Assembly (NCBI GenBank): GCA_035292685.1
Contig: DATDPP010000060.1
Location: 32,098 to 96,097 of the forward strand
Length of the DNA: 64,000 bases
DNA from: JALYNX01 sp035292685
GTDB lineage: Bacteria > Actinomycetota > Acidimicrobiia > Spongiisociales > ZC4RG35
Reading direction: 5' to 3'
Shown here: positions 60,749 to 64,000 of the stretch, piece after piece
Numbering within the stretch: position 1 is the first letter of the stretch
How the letters are laid out: each line of letters opens with the position of its first letter
Translations under genes and position numbers: made by a program
Notes under the pieces: generated by a model
The model's input: only the letters and a program-made list of their open reading frames with translations
What the model was told of the DNA's origin: nothing
Databases searched by the model: none

Positions 60749-61120
60749 ATGCCGACCATCGAGCAGCTTGTCCGCGAGGGCAGGAAGCCAAAGACCAAGA
60801 AGGCAAAGACCGCAGGTCTGGGCGGGGCACCGCAGCGTCGCGGCGTCTGCACCCGCGTCTACACGGTGACTCCCAAGAAACCGAACTCCGCGTTGCGCAA
60901 GGTGTGCCGTGTCCGCCTCTCCACCGGGGTGGAGGTCACCGCCTACATCCCGGGAGAGGGTCACAACCTCCAGGAGCACAGCATCGTCCTGATCCGTGGG
61001 GGTCGGGTTCGCGACCTTCCCGGGGTTCGTTACAAGGTGATCCGGGGCACTCTCGACGCCTCCGGAGTCAGCGCCCGCAAGCAGGCACGCAGCCGATACG
61101 GGACGAAGAAGGAGTCCTGA
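60749..61120 (+). CDS. rpsL: 30S ribosomal protein S12
   Basis: The 123-aa S12, part of the decoding centre. MPTIEQLVREGRKPK and PKKPNSALRKVCRVRLS are typical. Lys43, one classic streptomycin site, is conserved. Position 88 is Arg (codon CGC, 61010-61012; GGRVRDLPGVRY), where most bacteria have Lys. ATG 60749 follows GGAG at 60741-60744. Its stop overlaps the rpsG start by one base. Confidence 0.98.
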   Translation: MPTIEQLVREGRKPKTKKAKTAGLGGAPQRRGVCTRVYTVTPKKPNSALRKVCRVRLSTGVEVTAYIPGEGHNLQEHSIVLIRGGRVRDLPGVRYKVIRGTLDASGVSARKQARSRYGTKKES

Positions 61121-61587
61121 TGCGTCGCGCTCCCGCCCAGAAGCGAAAGGTCGAGCCCGATCCGGTATTCCGCAGTGTCCTGGTGAGCAAAGTGATCAAC
61201 AAGATCCTGCTCAAGGGCAAGAAGAACACCGCACGGGAGATCGTCTACAGCGCGCTCGAGACGGTGGAGCAGCGCACCAGCCAGGATCCCGGGGTCGTCC
61301 TGAAGCGAGCGATCGACAACATCAGACCCCAGGTCGAAGTCCGCTCACGTCGCGTCGGGGGCAGCTCTTATCAGGTCCCGGTCGAGGTGTCGCCCCGTCG
61401 TCAGGAGAGTCTCGCCATCCGATGGCTGGTCAATTACGCCCGCCAGCGCAGGGAGCCCACCATGTCGATGCGGCTGGCCAATGAGATTCTCGACGCCTCC
61501 AACTACACAGGGGCGGCCGTGAAGCGGAAAGAAGATGTCCACAAGATGGCGGAGTCCAATAAGGCCTTCGCTCATTACCGCTGGTAA
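61120..61587 (+). CDS. rpsG: 30S ribosomal protein S7
   Basis: A 155-aa S7, the head-domain primary binder of 16S rRNA. MRRAPAQKRKVEPDPVF, LVSKVINKILLKGKKNTAREIVY, VGGSSYQVPVEV and the C-terminal AESNKAFAHYRW are diagnostic. The start at 61120 overlaps rpsL by one base (TGATG). The 137 bp before fusA contain a CGGGCT/AGCCCG hairpin but no gene. Confidence 0.98.
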   Translation: MRRAPAQKRKVEPDPVFRSVLVSKVINKILLKGKKNTAREIVYSALETVEQRTSQDPGVVLKRAIDNIRPQVEVRSRRVGGSSYQVPVEVSPRRQESLAIRWLVNYARQRREPTMSMRLANEILDASNYTGAAVKRKEDVHKMAESNKAFAHYRW

Positions 61588-61724
61588 AGCCACCGGTCCC
61601 AACGGAGAAACTGCAAGAAGATTTACCCGAACGTTCCAGCAGGCGGGCTTGGCCACCGAACCAGCCCGAACCGCAGGACGTGGGACGTTCACAACCTCAT
61701 AGCGAGTCGGAGTAGTAGGAAGAG

Positions 61725-63851
61725 ATGAGCGACGGAAACGCTGCGTTGTCACATTTGCGGCAGGTGCCGCTGAGCCGAACCCGGAACATCGGGATCATGG
61801 CTCACATCGACGCGGGCAAAACCACGCTCACCGAGCGCATCCTCTACTACACCGGCCGCAACTACAAGATCGGTGAGGTCCATGAGGGGGCAGCCACCAT
61901 GGACTGGATGGAGCAGGAGCAGGAGCGGGGCATCACCATCACCTCGGCGGCCACCACCTGTGTCTGGCACGAGCACCTGATCAACATCATCGACACCCCG
62001 GGGCACGTTGACTTCACCGTCGAGGTGGAGCGATCGCTTCGGGTTCTCGACGGGGCCGTTGCCGTTTTCGACGGCGTGGCCGGCGTCGAGCCGCAATCGG
62101 AGACGGTTTGGCGCCAGGCCGACCGCTATCAGGTCCCTCGCATCTGCTTCGTCAACAAACTCGACCGCACCGGGGCCGACTTCTACGCCGACATCGACTC
62201 CATCACCAACCGTCTCGGAGCCCATCCTCTGGTGATGCAGTTGCCGATCGGCTCGGAAGCCGACTTCATCGGCGTCGTCGACCTGGTCGAGCAGAAGGCG
62301 CATCTCTGGCGAGGGGACGACGGGAAGCAGTGGGACACCACCGAGGTTCCCGAAGACCTCGTCGCCCTGACCGCCCAATACCGCGAACGCCTCATCGAGA
62401 AGGTAGCGGAGACTTCAGAGGATCTCCTCGAGGCCTATGTCGAGCATGCGACGCTGACCATCGAGCAGATCAAGGCCGGGGTTCGCTTGGGCACCGTGAA
62501 AGGGGACTTCAACCCTGTCTTCTGCGGATCGGCCTTCAAGAACAAGGGCGTCCAGTTGCTCCTCGACGCGGTGGTCGACTACCTCCCCAGCCCGGCCGAC
62601 CTGCCACCAATCAAGGGTTTCAAGCCAGGAGACGAGGAGGTCGTCATCGAGCGCAAACTCGAGGACACCGAGCCCTTCGCAGCTCTCGCTTTCAAGATCA
62701 TGTCCGATCCCCACGTCGGAAAGCTCACCTACTTTCGGGTGTATTCCGGGCATGCCGCCAAGGGCGATTCGGTCCTGAACACATCGACCGGCAAGAAAGA
62801 GCGAATCGGGCGTGTTCTCCGGATGCATGCCAATTCACGGGAGGATATCGACGAGGTTTTCGCCGGGGACATCGTCGCCGCCATCGGCCTCAAGAACACC
62901 ACGACGGGAGACACTCTCTCTTCCGAGCGTTCCCCTATCCAACTCGAGTCGATGGAGTTCCCTGCCCCCGTGATCTCGGTTGCGATCGAGCCCAGGACCA
63001 AGACCGACGACGAGAGGCTCTCCGAGTCATTGCACCGTCTCACCGAGGAGGATCCCACCTTTCTGGTGCGGACCGACGAGGAGACCGGGCAGACGATCAT
63101 CTCCGGCATGGGCGAGCTCCACCTCGAGATCCTCGTCGACCGCCTGCTGCGTGAGTTCAAGGTCGAAGCCAACGTCGGCAAACCGCAGGTCGCCTACCGG
63201 GAGACGATCCGGAAACCGGTGGAGAAGGTGGAGTACCGACACGTCAAGCAGACCGGAGGCAAAGGTCAATACGCCCACGTTGTCATCAACCTGGAACCGA
63301 CCGGGCCCGGCGGCGGCTACGAATTCGTCGATCAGATCCATGGGGGCAAGGTGCCCCGGGAGTACATACCCTCGGTCGACTCCGGCATCGAGGACGCCCT
63401 CGATCAGGGAGTGCTCGCCGGTTACCCTCTCGTCGACGTCCGAGCCATCCTGGTCGACGGGTCCTATCACGAGGTCGACTCCTCGGAGATGGCTTTCAAG
63501 ATCGCGGGTTCCATGGCACTCCAGGAGGCGGCCAGGAAAGCCGGGGTCAAGCTCCTCGAACCGGTCATGGAGGTCGAGGTGATCACTCCCGAGGACTACA
63601 TGGGAGACGTGATCGGGGATCTCAACAGCCGGCGGGGGAAAGTCGAAGGGATGACCCAGCGGGGCAACAGCCAGGTCATCCGGGCTCAGGTCCCTATGTC
63701 GGAGATGTTCGGTTACGCCACAGATCTGCGCTCCAAGACGCAGGGGCGTGCCAACTATTCGATGCAGTTTCACTCATATCAAGACGTACCCGACTCGATC
63801 GCCGACGACATCGTCGCGACCCGGCACGGCGCGGCAATGAGTTCCAGGTAA
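61725..63851 (+). CDS. fusA: elongation factor G
   Basis: A 708-aa translocase GTPase. G-domain motifs are GIMAHIDAGKTTLTERILYY, DTPGHVDFTVEVERSLR and VNKLDRTGADF; domain IV-V sequences include YAHVVINLEPTGPGGGYEF and RRGKVEGMTQRGNSQVIRA. A GGAAGAG precedes ATG 61725. Codon third positions are mostly C, unlike tuf just downstream. It also works in ribosome recycling. Confidence 0.98.
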   Translation: MSDGNAALSHLRQVPLSRTRNIGIMAHIDAGKTTLTERILYYTGRNYKIGEVHEGAATMDWMEQEQERGITITSAATTCVWHEHLINIIDTPGHVDFTVEVERSLRVLDGAVAVFDGVAGVEPQSETVWRQADRYQVPRICFVNKLDRTGADFYADIDSITNRLGAHPLVMQLPIGSEADFIGVVDLVEQKAHLWRGDDGKQWDTTEVPEDLVALTAQYRERLIEKVAETSEDLLEAYVEHATLTIEQIKAGVRLGTVKGDFNPVFCGSAFKNKGVQLLLDAVVDYLPSPADLPPIKGFKPGDEEVVIERKLEDTEPFAALAFKIMSDPHVGKLTYFRVYSGHAAKGDSVLNTSTGKKERIGRVLRMHANSREDIDEVFAGDIVAAIGLKNTTTGDTLSSERSPIQLESMEFPAPVISVAIEPRTKTDDERLSESLHRLTEEDPTFLVRTDEETGQTIISGMGELHLEILVDRLLREFKVEANVGKPQVAYRETIRKPVEKVEYRHVKQTGGKGQYAHVVINLEPTGPGGGYEFVDQIHGGKVPREYIPSVDSGIEDALDQGVLAGYPLVDVRAILVDGSYHEVDSSEMAFKIAGSMALQEAARKAGVKLLEPVMEVEVITPEDYMGDVIGDLNSRRGKVEGMTQRGNSQVIRAQVPMSEMFGYATDLRSKTQGRANYSMQFHSYQDVPDSIADDIVATRHGAAMSSR

Positions 63852-63890
63852 GAGAGTTCCTAGGAAAGAGATAGAGGAGTCGAGAGGACG

Positions 63891-64000
63891 ATGGCGAAGG
63901 CGAAGTTTGTGCGTACGAAGCCGCATGTGAATGTGGGGACGATGGGTCATATTGATCATGGGAAGACGACGTTGACGGCTGCGATTACGCGGGTGTTGGC
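63891..64000 (+). CDS. tuf: elongation factor Tu (5' end, cut by window)
   Basis: The first 36 codons of EF-Tu, which delivers aminoacyl-tRNA to the ribosome. The reading MAKAKFVRTKPHVNVGTMGHIDHGKTTL (by parts) includes the P-loop GHIDHGKTT. The gene starts 39 bp after fusA and runs off the window. Every one of the 36 complete codons ends in G or T and none in C or A, including both Leu codons as TTG; fusA next door is rich in C-ending codons. Confidence 0.95.
   Translation, partial: MAKAKFVRTKPHVNVGTMGHIDHGKTTLTAAITRVL

Overview
The window looks like chromosome from a high-GC actinobacterium. Its most informative genes are a NucS/EndoMS mismatch endonuclease, a WhiB regulator, an F420-type luciferase-like oxidoreductase and a Ddn-like nitroreductase, a caa3-type oxidase operon with a cytochrome c domain fused to subunit II, an actinobacterial-type insertion in RpoC, and many GTG/TTG starts with 1-4 bp gene overlaps. 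A deep actinobacterial lineage such as Acidimicrobiia is my best guess, but that is inference. I see no tRNA, rRNA, CRISPR array, prophage, insertion sequence or intact transposase. No stretch over 300 bases lacks a gene.

Layout: 0-10 kb holds a VIT1-type metal transporter, an M20 amidohydrolase, glnE divergent from nadE plus a class IV aminotransferase, a lipoprotein, mgtE and greA. 9.9-21.6 kb is a long forward gene string: ferredoxin, hydrolase, fasciclin lipoprotein, cupredoxin-like lipoprotein, a polytopic membrane protein, ctaB, a thioredoxin-like lipoprotein, then coxB-ctaD-ctaE-coxIV-ctaG. This is an aerobic terminal oxidase with its heme O synthase and likely copper-delivery factors. 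21.6-33 kb has a serine-pathway aminotransferase/dehydrogenase pair, lgt, an LLM oxidoreductase, a YbdK-type ligase, tag, a membrane-anchored molybdopterin oxidoreductase, a rhodanese and a 5'-3' exonuclease. 33-45.6 kb has a TetR-controlled heterodimeric ABC exporter, a class II aldolase operon, an MFS-nucS-trmL string, an M20 dipeptidase, an M50 protease and an acyl-CoA dehydrogenase. 45.7-52 kb has whiB, a lysA operon containing a peptide-ligase/protease module (RimB-RimK-M14), and a VanW protein. 52-64 kb is the rpoB-rpoC and rpsL-rpsG-fusA-tuf block.

Most unusual signals: (1) all 36 complete codons visible at the start of tuf end in G or T, none in C or A, unlike its neighbour fusA; (2) a family of degenerate 7-bp tandem repeats lies between genes at five places, including the rpoB-rpoC gap and against the fba start codon, usually as an ACGCA-type block followed by an ACGG-type block; (3) a 56-aa membrane protein gene fits between lysA and rimB with GTGA overlaps at both ends; (4) two candidate ECF promoters share GGGAAC-N17-CGTT; (5) the natural rpsL allele has Arg88; (6) several convergent gene pairs have stop codons inside the shared hairpin.
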